Source of the DNA: RYN-230 sp963782185
GTDB lineage: Bacteria > Actinomycetota > Actinomycetes > Streptosporangiales > Streptosporangiaceae
Reading direction: 5' to 3'
Assembly (NCBI GenBank): GCA_963782185.1
Contig: CAWAJB010000020.1
Location: 186,001-250,000, forward strand
Length of the DNA: 64,000 nucleotides
Position numbers and translations under genes: made by a program. Numbering within the stretch: position 1 is the stretch's first letter; each line of letters opens with the position of its first letter. A model generated the notes under the pieces. That model was not told the DNA's origin. It saw only the letters and a program-made list of their open reading frames with translations, and searched no databases. This document shows, piece after piece, positions 17,257 through 26,376 of this stretch.

Positions 17257-17763
17257 ACCGCGGGCCACGGCGACCAGCTGCCGCTGGCCGCGGGACAGGA
17301 CCCGCAGCGGAACGTCCAGGCGGAGGTCGCGCGCCCCGACCCGGCGCAGCAGCACGGCGGCCTGCTCGCGCAGGGCCGACTCGGGGACCACCCAGCGCCC
17401 GGGACGGCCGAGGAAGATGTTGGCCACAGCGTCCAGGTCGTCGCAGAGCCCGTGCTCCTGCCACACGGTCTCAACGCCGGCCCGGCGGACCTGGCCGGGC
17501 CGGGACGGCATGGGCCGCCCGCCGAACCGCACCTCGCCCGCCTCGGCGTCGAGCACCCCGGCGATGGTCCCGATCAGGGTGGACTTGCCCGCCCCGTTCC
17601 CGCCCGCCACGGCGACGATTTCGCCGCGGGAGACCTGGAGGCTGACCTCGCGGAGCACGGTGAGCGGGCCGAAGCTCTTGGTGAGCCCGCTGACTTCGAG
17701 CAGGGCGGGCCGGTCGCGGGGCTCCGCCGACCGGCTGCACCAGCTCACCAGCGTCTCCGTCAT
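17257..17763 (-). pseudogene. Truncated sugar ABC transporter ATP-binding protein
   Basis: Starts well (LLEVSGLTKSFGPLTVLREV) with an intact Walker A (GGNGAGKST) and Q-loop region (ETVWQEHGL), and reaches the degenerate signature LSRGQRQLVAVAR. It then stops: Walker B, D-loop and H-loop are gone, because a deletion joins it directly to permease sequence at about 17256. Length is about 170 aa against about 250 for the family. It is part of the same decayed cassette as the permease remnant. No substrate-binding protein gene remains. Confidence 0.8.
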
Positions 17764-17863
17764 GACAAACGGCAGATCCGGCTCCGGCGCCGGGTTCAGG
17801 CCGTGTCCCTAGCGCACCACCTGCCGCGGCCGAAGGCCGACTGGCCTGTGGCCGATGGCCCGG

Positions 17864-19243
17864 TCAGGATAACCGCCGCCGGGCCGGGAGGCTACTGCCC
17901 AGAAATCCGCTGCAGGTCGGGGGATCAGGGCCCTCGGTCAGGCCCGGAGGTGCGGCCCAGCGGGGTGCGGCCCAGCGGGGTGCGGCCCAGCCGGCTGAGG
18001 CCGGCACGACGACGTACTGCCGGAGGCACAGATCCTGGAACGTGACCGGGCCCCGGGGGCCGGGTACATGGTCCACGTTGATGCCGGTCTCCGGCACACC
18101 CCGGAGCTTGAACCCGTCGAGCAGCCGGGTGGTGGCGTTCCAGAACGCGCCGGTCCCCCGGTAGGCGTCCAGGAACTCACCGGCAGCGGCGGGGTCGGCG
18201 GTGACGATCCCGGCTGCGAGGCCGGACGTGCAGTCGTTGGCCAGTGCGGCCGCGGCCGCCGGGCCGTCCGCCGGCGCGATGGTCAGGGTGGCCTCGTGGC
18301 CGCTGTCCAGAGCCCACTCGTGGCCCAGCGGGTGGGCGTGCGGCGGCAGTGACGGCGTGATGCCCAGCGCCCGGACCGGGCCGAGGACCACGTCGAGTAG
18401 TTCGTCCCACGCCTGCGTGGCGATCAGCAGGAGGTTCAGCCGGTTGCAGACGCCCAGCCGGTCGAGGCTCGCGGTGACGATCTCGGTGGCCAGCGCCGGA
18501 TCGGCCGCGCGGTCCAGGTAGAGCACGCCTCCGCCGTCGGCGTGCGCCATCGTGCGCACCCCCGACCGGGCCGCCTCGGCGGCCAGGCTGCGCGTGGTCT
18601 CCCCGCTGCCGCGCAGGATGACCAGCGGGATCAGTCCCGGCCGGCGGACCAGCTCGACCGCGGCCTCCCGGTCCGCCGACCGGACCAGCTGCACCACCCG
18701 CGGGTCCAGCCCGGCGGCCTCCGCGGCGGGGGCGATCACATGGTCCGCGAGGGCCGACGCGGACCGCAGCGCGGCGCCCCCGGTGCGCAGCACCCCGGCA
18801 TTGCGGGACTTGAGCAGCTGCGAGGCGATGTCGACGGTCACGTTGGGCCGGGCCTCGAAATTCGCGCCGATCACTCCCACCGGAACCCGCCTCTCGGCCA
18901 GCCGCAGCCTGCCGCCGGACGGGCCGCCGGGCAGCTCGCCCAGCGGGGTGAGCCCGGGCGGGAACGGCGAGTCGGCCAGCAGCCCGATCTGGCGGGACAT
19001 CTCCTGCATCCGGCCCGGGTCGAGGCGCAGGCGGTCCAGCAGACCCTGGCCCAGGCCCGCAGCCTCGCCGCCGGCCATGTCCTCGGCGTTGGCCGCGAGG
19101 ATGTCCGGGGCCCGCTCGGCGAGCCGGGTGGCCATCCCCCGCAGCGCCTGGTTGATCATGTTGTCGGGAGCGTGGGCAAGGCTTGCGGCGCTGTCGCGGG
19201 CGGCCTCGCCGCCGGCGATCACCGCCTTCTGCGCATCAGACAC
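17864..19243 (-). CDS. Divergent glutamate-5-semialdehyde dehydrogenase-like (ProA-like) protein
   Basis: Aldehyde dehydrogenase superfamily protein closest to ProA, which reduces gamma-glutamyl phosphate in proline synthesis. It keeps VPVGVIGANFEARPNVTVD, the cofactor-side LKSRNAGVLRTGGAAL and a catalytic Cys in DRLGVCNRLNLLLI. It lacks canonical ProA stretches: IPRGG is replaced by LVILRGSGETTR, SVCNAAETLLVH by VCNRLNLLLI, and the FGFGAEIGISTQKLHARGP segment is not recognisable. It is not next to proB or obg. The C-terminus has a threefold WAAPR repeat from 15-bp units. It is probably a paralogue with a shifted substrate; true proA would lie elsewhere. The start is GTG. Confidence 0.7.
   Translation of the reverse strand: MSDAQKAVIAGGEAARDSAASLAHAPDNMINQALRGMATRLAERAPDILAANAEDMAGGEAAGLGQGLLDRLRLDPGRMQEMSRQIGLLADSPFPPGLTPLGELPGGPSGGRLRLAERRVPVGVIGANFEARPNVTVDIASQLLKSRNAGVLRTGGAALRSASALADHVIAPAAEAAGLDPRVVQLVRSADREAAVELVRRPGLIPLVILRGSGETTRSLAAEAARSGVRTMAHADGGGVLYLDRAADPALATEIVTASLDRLGVCNRLNLLLIATQAWDELLDVVLGPVRALGITPSLPPHAHPLGHEWALDSGHEATLTIAPADGPAAAAALANDCTSGLAAGIVTADPAAAGEFLDAYRGTGAFWNATTRLLDGFKLRGVPETGINVDHVPGPRGPVTFQDLCLRQYVVVPASAGWAAPRWAAPRWAAPPGLTEGPDPPTCSGFLGSSLPARRRLS
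17950..17992 (-). repeat. Three 15-bp units in the ProA-like gene
   Basis: The unit GTGCGGCCCAGCGGG occurs about three times and encodes WAAPR-type pentapeptides close to the C-terminus, beyond the conserved domain. Confidence 0.85.
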
Positions 19244-19253
19244 CCTGCCGATG

Positions 19254-20234
19254 CTAGGCCATGGCGCCGGGCTGTTCCCAGCTCCAGTGGAAGCCCACCA
19301 CCGACCGTTCCAGGGACCGCAGGTAGCGGTGCACCGAGTGCTGGTTGTCCGGGATGACCCGCTCCTGGTCCAGCACCTGGCCTTCCAGCCCGTCCCAGAC
19401 CGCCCACCACACCGTGCCCGGCAGCTGGTCGGGGTGGAACTCGATGCGCATGTCGAAGTTCTCCAGCGTGCTCATCACCGCGCGGCGGTACTGCTGCTCC
19501 GCGGGATCAGTGGGATCCGCGTCGTAGTGGTACGAAGTCCAGTACTCGAGGGTGATGGTCTCGCCCAGGCCGAGCGAGCGGGCCAGCCGGATGTCAGTGC
19601 CGTACAGATCGCCGATCCGGCGGACCGGCCCGGGCGCGCCCGCGCACCCCTGCCCGAGTTCCAGCGTGACCGCGTTCGTGTCGTACAGGTACGGGATCCG
19701 GTCAAGCCCCTCGACCAGGGCCTCGACGACCTGCATCGTCCGGGTCCGGGCCAGCCGGCGGTCCGCGCCCGCGTAGACGTGATCATGCAGGGAGACCGTC
19801 TGATGCCGCCGTGGCCCCAGCACCCCGGCGACCTCGGCGGCCGCGCCGGAGCGCATCGCCCGCGGCCCGGCCAGGACAGTGATCCGGCCGGTTCCCCGCC
19901 AGAGCCGCCAGAGCCGTTCCTCCTCCTGGCCCGACAGGCCGAACGCGGCCACGAACAGCTCCAGCGTGGATCGGCTCAGCAGCCGGCCGGACAGCGCCCG
20001 GCCCACGGTGTCCTTGAGCTGATGCGGCAGGACATCGGAATGGCCGGTCGCGCGGGGTGACTCCCACAGGTACTGCGCGAGCACCTCCGCCACGGCGAGG
20101 TGATTGATCGCCCCGGGCCGTGATCGCTGTGCGTGAGATTCCCAGAGCTGGCGGTACCGGCCCGGGCGCAGCAGTAATTCGCGCAGATAACGCCCGGCGG
20201 CTTCACGGCCCGCCGCTTGCTGCGGCTCTGTCAC
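19254..20234 (-). CDS. Putative HTH-type regulator with C-terminal sensor domain, actinobacterial
   Basis: 326-aa cytoplasmic protein of a family I know only as hypothetical. The N-terminal part (DTVGRALSGRLLSRSTLELF, VAAFGLSGQEEERLWRLWRG) looks like the degenerate helix-turn-helix unit of actinobacterial XRE proteins. The remainder is a beta-rich domain (HQTVSLHDHVYAGADRRLAR, TRTMQVVEALVEGLDR, ETITLEYWTSYHYD, NFDMRIEFHPDQLP, VWWAVWDG, SVVGFHWSWE). Related proteins share the final VGFHW motif. It lies 10 bases before the ProA-like gene on the same strand, so they may be cotranscribed. No ligand can be assigned. Confidence 0.6.
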   Translation of the reverse strand: MTEPQQAAGREAAGRYLRELLLRPGRYRQLWESHAQRSRPGAINHLAVAEVLAQYLWESPRATGHSDVLPHQLKDTVGRALSGRLLSRSTLELFVAAFGLSGQEEERLWRLWRGTGRITVLAGPRAMRSGAAAEVAGVLGPRRHQTVSLHDHVYAGADRRLARTRTMQVVEALVEGLDRIPYLYDTNAVTLELGQGCAGAPGPVRRIGDLYGTDIRLARSLGLGETITLEYWTSYHYDADPTDPAEQQYRRAVMSTLENFDMRIEFHPDQLPGTVWWAVWDGLEGQVLDQERVIPDNQHSVHRYLRSLERSVVGFHWSWEQPGAMA

Positions 20235-20642
20235 GTCACGGCTCTATCTGTTCTGTGCGAACTTAGTGCGAAGTACGCGGACTAGCGTACGTCGCAGATC
20301 TCGCCGGGGAAGGGATGTTCGGGCTACGGGCGAGACGGCGACAGGGGGCCGGGGGGACGGGCCGCCGTCGCGGTATGCCCGTCCCTTCCCGGGCTCTATT
20401 CTGTCCGGGGGGATGACCCCCCTGGACCCCCCACCATTCGCCGACCTCGGCGAGACACGCCTGCGGCGCGCCTCCCCTCCTCGGCAAATCAGCGGTGGCT
20501 GAGCAGGACACGCCTTTGGCACGCCGCTCTTCTGGCTCAGGAAGCTGCATCCGCCAAACCCGCCTTCCCCACGGCCGGGCTCGCCGCCCTGGCCGCGCCC
20601 CGGCGACCGCACCCCTGGCTGCGTCCCGCCGGAGCGGACCGG
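20235..20642. other. 408-base intergenic region
   Basis: No convincing gene in any frame. It contains a G/C-rich hairpin (listed separately) and a loose direct repeat around 20453 and 20508 sharing ACACGCCT and a GGC-GCC core. These precede the regulator gene at 20234. No RNA family was recognised. Confidence 0.4.
20403..20427 (-). terminator. Putative terminator hairpin downstream of the GNAT gene
   Basis: GTCC-GGGGGG-ATGA-CCCCCC-T-GGAC forms a ten-pair stem with one bulged base. It lies about 215 bases after the acetyltransferase stop and before the next gene on that strand. No T-tract is present, as is common in actinobacteria. Confidence 0.4.
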
Positions 20643-21533
20643 TCAGAAGAGGATCGAGGTCAGGGTGGCGAGTTCGGCGAAGCCGACTTTGCGGTAGACC
20701 GCGCGGGCCGGCACGTTGAAGTCGTTGACGTAGAGCGATACGACGGGCGCGATGGCCCGCAGGGCCTCCTGCACCACGGCGGCCATCCCGGCCACGGCCA
20801 GCCCCTGGCCCCGCAGCTCCGGGCGCACCCATACCCCCTGGACCTGGCAGGCGTGCGGGGTGACGGCCCCGATCTCCGCCTTGAACATTACCCGGCCGTC
20901 CTCGATCCGGGCGAACGCCCGCCCGAGCGCGATCAGCTCGGCCACCCGGGCCCGGTAGGCCGCCCCGCCGTCCGGCCCGAGCGGCGATACCCCCACTTCC
21001 TCGGTGAACATGGCCACCGAGGCCGGCAGCAGCACGTCGAGCTCGGTGGGCCGGACCCGGCGCAGCTGCGGGTCCGGGGCCACCCGGGGCGGCCCGGAGA
21101 TCGCCATGACCGGCTGGGCTTCCCGGATCTCCCGGGGCCTCCCCCAGTAGGGGCGCAGCAGTTCCCACATCTGGCCGACAGCTTCCGCCGGACCCACGAT
21201 GGATGAGCAGCGCCTGCCCTGAAGCCGGGCCCGGCCGGCGAACGCGGTCACGGCGGCCGGGGTCGCCCCGACCGGGACCAGGTTGGCTCCGGCGTAACAC
21301 GCCGAGGTCAGCCTGCCGCCCGGTACGAAGCCCCACATCTGCCCGCCGAGCCGGACCGGATCCAGACCTGCCTCATTGACCCGGGAGCTGACGAAGACGT
21401 TCACCACCGGGTCGCGGTCGCACAACTCGAGCATGTCGTCGCGATCGCGGTCGTTCAGCAGGCGCAGCGACGAAGACCGCGACGCCTTGGTGCGCAGCAC
21501 CCTCCCAGAGTAACGGTCCCTCATCAGGAACAC
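20643..21533 (-). CDS. GNAT acetyltransferase with DUF4081 domain
   Basis: N-terminal DUF4081 (LRLLNDRDRDDMLELCDRDP, VVNVFVSSRVNEAGLD) followed by a C-terminal GNAT fold with the acetyl-CoA motif QGVWVRPELRGQGLAVAGMA and VSLYVNDFNVPARAVYRKVG. The substrate is unknown. In Streptomyces-like genomes this gene sits beside ispG; here a transporter island separates them. The start is uncertain: GTG 21533 is the longest reading, while GTG 21500 (VLRTKASRSSS) matches relatives best but has its purine-rich site directly adjacent. Length is about 285-296 aa. Confidence 0.85.
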   Translation of the reverse strand: MFLMRDRYSGRVLRTKASRSSSLRLLNDRDRDDMLELCDRDPVVNVFVSSRVNEAGLDPVRLGGQMWGFVPGGRLTSACYAGANLVPVGATPAAVTAFAGRARLQGRRCSSIVGPAEAVGQMWELLRPYWGRPREIREAQPVMAISGPPRVAPDPQLRRVRPTELDVLLPASVAMFTEEVGVSPLGPDGGAAYRARVAELIALGRAFARIEDGRVMFKAEIGAVTPHACQVQGVWVRPELRGQGLAVAGMAAVVQEALRAIAPVVSLYVNDFNVPARAVYRKVGFAELATLTSILF

Positions 21534-21546
21534 CCGCCAAGGCCGG

Positions 21547-23153
21547 TCAGCCGCCCGGCGGGGGCGGCGGCAGGGCCGGGCAGGTGGCGTTGACGAGGCC
21601 GGGGCGGTTGGGCAGCGCGCCGGTGGCCAGGTAACGGTTCAGGTAGCCGTTGACGCAGGTGTTGGGCGGCTGGGCGAGGGACTGGCCGTGGTTCCCGCCG
21701 CCTTCGACGACCACCATCCTGGCGCTGGGCAGCCGCCGGTGTGCGGCCTGCGCGCCCGCGTACGGGGTGGCCGCGTCCAGGGTGCCCTGGATCATCAGGA
21801 TCCCCGGCAGCCCCGCCCCCTTGATCTGCAGCGGGTGCGCCGGCCCGCGCACCGGCCAGAACGCGCAGGCGGCGTTGAACCAGGCGTTGTCCCAGGCCTG
21901 GAACGGCGCGGTCCGGTACACCCGGCGGGTGTCGGAGTTCCACCTGGCCCAGTTCCGCGGCCAGTTGACGTCACTGCACTCCACCGCGTTGTAGACCGCG
22001 AACTCGTTCTCGCCCTGCACGCCCTCCTCCTGGTACTGGCTGACCAGCTGGCTGGTGACGCCGCCCCGCAGGTAGGCGGCCAGTGCCGCGGCCAGGCCCG
22101 GCCACAGCGCGTTGCTCGTACCCGCCCACCAGGAACGTGTCGTCGAAATCGTCGGCGCCGATCCGGCCGTTCACGGGGTGGGCCTGGAGCCGCGCCCGGG
22201 CCCGGTACCAGGCCTGATCCACTGCGTTCGGGGTCCTGCCCAGCCCGTAGCTGGCATTGTGCGCCGCCACCCAGGCGAAGAACGCCTCCATCCGGCCCTC
22301 GAACGCGTAGTCCTGGGCGATGTTGTCGGCGTACCACGCCCCCGTGGGGTCCACCGTGCTGTCCAGGACCATGCGCCGCAGATGGTGCGGGAACAGCGTG
22401 GCGTACACCTGGCCCAGGTATGTCCCGTAGGAGTAGCCGAAGTAACTGATCTTCGGGACACCGAGCGCGGCCCGGATCGAGTCCATGTCCCGGGCAGCGT
22501 CCCGCGACGTCATGTACGGCAGCAGCCAGCCGTAGCGCTTCTCGCAGTCCGCCGCGTAGCTCCTGGCCCGGCTGATGAGGGTCTGCTCCGCCGCGGCACC
22601 GGACGGGATGTAGTCCGGGCGTACCCCGGAGAAGAAGGAGGGATCGCAGGACAGGGCGGGAACACTGGACCCCACCCCGCGCGGGTCGAAGCCGATGATG
22701 TTGTAGTCGGCGGCGACCCCCGGGCTGAGCCCGTCCGCGACGGACGCCGCGAGGCCGAGACCGCTGCCGCCAGGCCCGCCCGGGTTGACCAGCAGGTCGC
22801 CCTGCTGCTGGCTGGCGGGCGCGGTCGCCGCCACCCGGGACAGCGCGAGGGTGATGGTGCGGCCGCCTGGCCGGGCGTAGTCGAGGGGCACCCTGAGGCT
22901 GGCGCACTGCAGGCTCGCGCCCCCGGCGGAGCAGGAGCTGCCAGTGCAGCGCCGCCGCCGCGGTACCGGAGGAGCCGGCGGCTGATGCCGCCGGAGACGA
23001 ACCCGTCATGGCCCCGCCCGAGGTGCAGCCCGCCGCGGCCAGGAGGACCGCGCCCGCCAGGGCCGCGGTTCCCGCCGCGGCCCGGCGGGCGCGCCGCGGC
23101 ACTGTCATCCGGCGGTTCCGGTTCACCCGGCGGCGCATTGGCATGACAGTCAT
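21547..23153 (-). pseudogene. Secreted alpha/beta-hydrolase (tripeptidyl aminopeptidase-like) with two frameshifts
   Basis: All parts of an exported TAP-family peptidase are present, but in three frames. Frame 1 gives a lipoprotein signal (RAAAGTAALAGAVLLAAAGC). Frame 2 gives the hydrolase core (VPLDYARPGGRTITLALSRV, DLLVNPGGPGGSGLG, nucleophile GYSYGTYLGQ). Frame 3 gives the C-terminal domain with the Asp in GTLDAATPYAG and the His in EGGGNHGQSL. One extra base near 22930 and one near 22125 separate them. Correcting both would give a normal protein of about 530 aa. The bases look recently or artefactually inserted, since coding constraint is intact throughout. Confidence 0.78.
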
Positions 23154-23242
23154 CTTGCCCGAAGTGCCGACCCGTCCTGGCCGGGCTGGGGCCGCCGCAG
23201 TGAGGCCCGTTCGGCCCGGCCGCGACGGGCGGATCACGTGGG

Positions 23243-24064
23243 TCAGGCCGACTTCTGCCGCTGCTGCTCCGCGAGGGCCCGCCGGTACTCCTCGATGACG
23301 ATGTCGTTCAGTTCCTGGACCGAGGTGTCCTTGACCAGCTTGTCGAAGGTGATCTCGCCGTGCTGCAGCAGGTTGATCCGGTCGCAGATCTCCAGGGCCT
23401 GGCCGTAGTTGTGCATGATCATGATGATCGAGACCTGGCCCTGGCGCTTCAGGTCCTTGACCAGTTCCAGGATCATCGCCCCTTCCTTGGCGCCCATCGC
23501 CGCCAGCGGCTCGTCCAGCAGCAGCACCTTGGCGTTCGAGGTCACCGCCCGGGCGACCGCGATGGCCTGCCGCTGCCCACCGGACAGCTGGGCCACCTGG
23601 GCATCCACGGACGGGAGGCTCACCCCGATCCGGTCGAGCTCCTCCCGGGCAGCTTTCCGCATGCTCCGGTTGGACAGCAGCGTGAAGCGGGTCCGCTCCC
23701 GGTTCAGGAACATGTTGTGGTAGACGGTGAGCTCGTTGATCAGCGCCAGGTCCTGGTACACGGTGTCGATGCCCGCGGCGCGGGCCTGGTCCACCGACTT
23801 GAAGCTGACCTCCTGGCCGTCCAGGAGGATCCGGCCCGAGGTCGGCGGCTGGAAGCCACAGATGATCTTGATGAGGGTGGACTTGCCGGCTCCGTTGTCA
23901 CCCAGCAGCCCCAGCACCTCGCCCTTGACCAGGTGCAGGTTCACGTCGTGCAGCGCGCGGACCGCGCCGAACTGCTTGCTGATGTGCTCGACCGAGAGCG
24001 CGTCGCCGCTGGCGTCAGCCACCGGGCCGGCCGGTGCCGGGCTCGGTGTTGGTTCTGAGGTCAT
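23243..24064 (-). CDS. Sugar ABC transporter ATP-binding protein (single-domain, XylG/FrcA type)
   Basis: Energises import by a ribose/xylose-family transporter. A single ATPase domain of 273 aa shows Walker A GDNGAGKSTLIK, Q-loop YQDLALINELTV, signature QLSGGQRQAIAVARAV, Walker B VLLLDEPLAAMG and H-loop MIMHNYGQALE. Many relatives are double-length; this is the single-domain form, as in FrcA. The ATG (24064) overlaps the permease stop (TAATG), so translation is coupled. The operon order on the minus strand is binding protein, permease, ATPase. Confidence 0.93.
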   Translation of the reverse strand: MTSEPTPSPAPAGPVADASGDALSVEHISKQFGAVRALHDVNLHLVKGEVLGLLGDNGAGKSTLIKIICGFQPPTSGRILLDGQEVSFKSVDQARAAGIDTVYQDLALINELTVYHNMFLNRERTRFTLLSNRSMRKAAREELDRIGVSLPSVDAQVAQLSGGQRQAIAVARAVTSNAKVLLLDEPLAAMGAKEGAMILELVKDLKRQGQVSIIMIMHNYGQALEICDRINLLQHGEITFDKLVKDTSVQELNDIVIEEYRRALAEQQRQKSA

Positions 24065-25110
24065 TAGTTCCTCCCCCCTCCGGCCCGCAGCCGGGCGAGC
24101 CGGACGTTGGCGATCATGGACAGCAGGATGGCCAGCCCGAACACGATGTTCAGCGGGTTGGCGCTGATCCCGGCGACGTTGAGGCCGTTGATCAGCGTGG
24201 CCAGCACGATCCCGCCGAGGAACGCGCCGAGGATGGTGCCCTGGCCGCCCAGCATCGCGGTGCCGCCGATGACCGCCGCCGTCACCGCGTAGAACATCGG
24301 CTGGTACCCGCCGGCGCTCGGGTCGATCGTGTGGACGTACCAGGCCGTCTGCAGGCCGACCAGCGCGCCCAGCGTCGCAGTGATCATGAAGTTGCCGTAC
24401 TTGATCCGGCCGGTCTTGATCCCCGCCTCCCGGGCGCCGAGCTGGTTCCCGCCGGTGGCGATCGTGTACAGGCCCCACTTGGTCCGGGTCAGCACGATGT
24501 AGAAGATCGCGGTGAGGACGACCGCAATGATGAACTGCGACCACGGCGCCGTGCCGATCCAGCGCCCGATGCCTATCGTGGACGCGGGGATGGTGGCCGG
24601 GTACGCGTGCGAGGTGGTCAGCGTGAGGCCGAGCAGGATGAAGCCGGTGCCCAGCGTGGTGATGAACGAGGGCAACCCCATGCTGACGGTGAGGAAGCCG
24701 TTGAACCAGCCGACCACCACGCCGAACAGCAGCGCCGCGATGATCGCGGGCCAGGCCGGCCAGCCGTAGAAGTCGATCAGGTAGTGCATCAGGAACGGCG
24801 CGAACGTGAAGACGAAGCCGACCGACAGGTCGATCTCGCCGCAGATCAGCAGGAACACCTCGCCGATCGCGATAACGATGATCGGCGCCGCGGTGCTCGA
24901 GAGCAGGTTGGCCAGGTTCGTCTGGCTGATGAACGTCGAGTTGTACCTGATGCCGAAGTAGAGCAGTAGCACCACCGCCACCACGAAGACCGTCGCCTCG
25001 CGCTGCCGGCTCAGCAGGCCCAGCGCGCTGCGGAGCGGTCTCGGTGCACCCCCGGTCGGCCCCCCGGCTGGCGACACGGCCTGCGGGCTACGCTCGGTGA
25101 TCTCGCTCAT
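24064..25110 (-). CDS. Sugar ABC transporter permease (BPD_transp_2 type)
   Basis: Inner-membrane permease of the ribose/xylose/fructose family, with about nine hydrophobic segments starting at REATVFVVAVVLLLYFGI. Conserved family stretches are GEVFLLICGEIDLSVGFVF, GLPSFITTLGTGFILLGL and AVIGGTAMLGGQGTILGAFL. I chose the ATG at 25110 (MSEITERSPQ), which has GGAG five bases upstream. The gene is adjacent to its ATPase and 117 bases after the binding-protein gene. The intact EIDLS region contrasts with the decayed paralogue at 17 kb. The sugar is not predictable. Confidence 0.93.
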   Translation of the reverse strand: MSEITERSPQAVSPAGGPTGGAPRPLRSALGLLSRQREATVFVVAVVLLLYFGIRYNSTFISQTNLANLLSSTAAPIIVIAIGEVFLLICGEIDLSVGFVFTFAPFLMHYLIDFYGWPAWPAIIAALLFGVVVGWFNGFLTVSMGLPSFITTLGTGFILLGLTLTTSHAYPATIPASTIGIGRWIGTAPWSQFIIAVVLTAIFYIVLTRTKWGLYTIATGGNQLGAREAGIKTGRIKYGNFMITATLGALVGLQTAWYVHTIDPSAGGYQPMFYAVTAAVIGGTAMLGGQGTILGAFLGGIVLATLINGLNVAGISANPLNIVFGLAILLSMIANVRLARLRAGGGRN

Positions 25111-25227
25111 GTCAACTCCAGTTTCCCCTTCGCTCACCACGTCAACCGGCGGCGGGACAGGCTGGCAGTTACTAGCCAGTCTGCCCCACCGCCGGTCATG
25201 CCTGCCAGTACCCCGGATATCCGGATA

Positions 25228-26376
25228 TCAGGTGCTGGTGGTGGCCAGCGGGTTACTGATCGCTCCGGACGGGCGCGCGATGTACTTCTGCGAAGCGGTG
25301 GAGCCCTGGAACCGGCTGCTCTTCGTGTACGGCCCCGCGTTGGACTTGGTGATGAAGGTCAGGCCGGTGTCGGTGTTCGGCGGGGCGATCGTGCCGCCCG
25401 AGATGTTGTACAGGTAGAGGTACAGCGTCGGCAGGAAGCCCTGCAGGTAAGGGTCCTGGTAGATGGTGAAGTCGGTCTTCCCCGCCTGGATGTTGCTCAG
25501 CGTGGTCGGCGTGGTGTCGAACCCGCCGTTCGGGATCTTCAGGCCGGTCGAGGTCAGTGCCTGGCCGAGCAGCTCGGTCGAGCCCGCGTCCACCGCGAAC
25601 GCGCCCTTGACCGTCTTGTGCCCGGTCAGGAACGCCTTCTCCGCGGACAGTTCCTGGCCGGTCGCCGCCCCGGTGGCCACCTCGTGCACGGTGTAGGACT
25701 TGCCGAGCACGGACACCGCGCCGTCGTAGCGGGGCTGGATGTTGCCGGAGCCGGGCGTGGCGATGAAGATGGCGATATCCCCGCCGCCCGGGATCAGCGA
25801 CTTGATCCGCTGGCCCAGCTGCTGGCCGGAGATGTACAGCGCCTGCCCGACGTACGCCAGCCGGTTGGTGCCGATGTCCGCGACGCCCTTCTTGACCAGG
25901 CCGTCGGCGTTATAGCTGAGCACCGGGATGCCCGCGTTCATCGCGTTCTTCACCGGGGTGGTGAACGAGGTGGCGTCGATCCCGGCGTAGGCGATCCCGG
26001 CCGCCTTGGCGGAGATCGCGGTGTTGAAGTAGCTCACCATCTCCGAGACCAGCGAGTTCTGCGAGCCGCCCCACTTCGGGGTGGGCAGGCCGAGCAGCGC
26101 GGCCGCGTCCTGGAAGCCGTACTGGGTGGGCACGAAGAACGGGTTCGTGGTGACGTGGTTCACGTACCAGAACTCCCACGCGGGCGTCTTCGGGAAGTTA
26201 CCGGCGGCACCACTGGCGCCCGAGGCCGGGGCGCTCGATGAGCAGGCGGCGAGCAGGCCAGCCGCGGCCGCCGATGCGCTCACCAGCCCGGCGCCGCTGA
26301 GCAGCCGACGGCGGGTCGGGCCGTCCTTCATGTTCAAGGTCTCGACAGCCTCGTCGACCTTGGGGTCGATCTTCAT
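25228..26376 (-). CDS. Sugar ABC transporter substrate-binding lipoprotein (RbsB/XylF type)
   Basis: Extracytoplasmic sugar-binding protein, 382 aa. A twin-arginine-type signal TRRRLLSGAGLVSASAAAAG precedes the lipobox LLAACSS near residue 45. The mature protein has the periplasmic-binding fold (AAGIAYAGIDATSFTTPVKN, NAGIPVLSYNADG, GAFAVDAGSTELLGQAL, YQDPYLQGFLPTLYLYLYN). A strong ribosome site (GGAGGT) precedes the ATG. It is first in the minus-strand operon and divergent from the DeoR regulator, a natural candidate to control it. A 14-bp palindrome GATATCCGGATATC overlaps its stop codon. Confidence 0.92.
   Translation of the reverse strand: MKIDPKVDEAVETLNMKDGPTRRRLLSGAGLVSASAAAAGLLAACSSSAPASGASGAAGNFPKTPAWEFWYVNHVTTNPFFVPTQYGFQDAAALLGLPTPKWGGSQNSLVSEMVSYFNTAISAKAAGIAYAGIDATSFTTPVKNAMNAGIPVLSYNADGLVKKGVADIGTNRLAYVGQALYISGQQLGQRIKSLIPGGGDIAIFIATPGSGNIQPRYDGAVSVLGKSYTVHEVATGAATGQELSAEKAFLTGHKTVKGAFAVDAGSTELLGQALTSTGLKIPNGGFDTTPTTLSNIQAGKTDFTIYQDPYLQGFLPTLYLYLYNISGGTIAPPNTDTGLTFITKSNAGPYTKSSRFQGSTASQKYIARPSGAISNPLATTST

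Noticed and set aside
20235..20642. Structured RNA in the gap before the GNAT gene's downstream neighbour
   Set aside because: Only a G/C-run hairpin and a weak direct repeat are visible; no known RNA consensus could be matched by eye.
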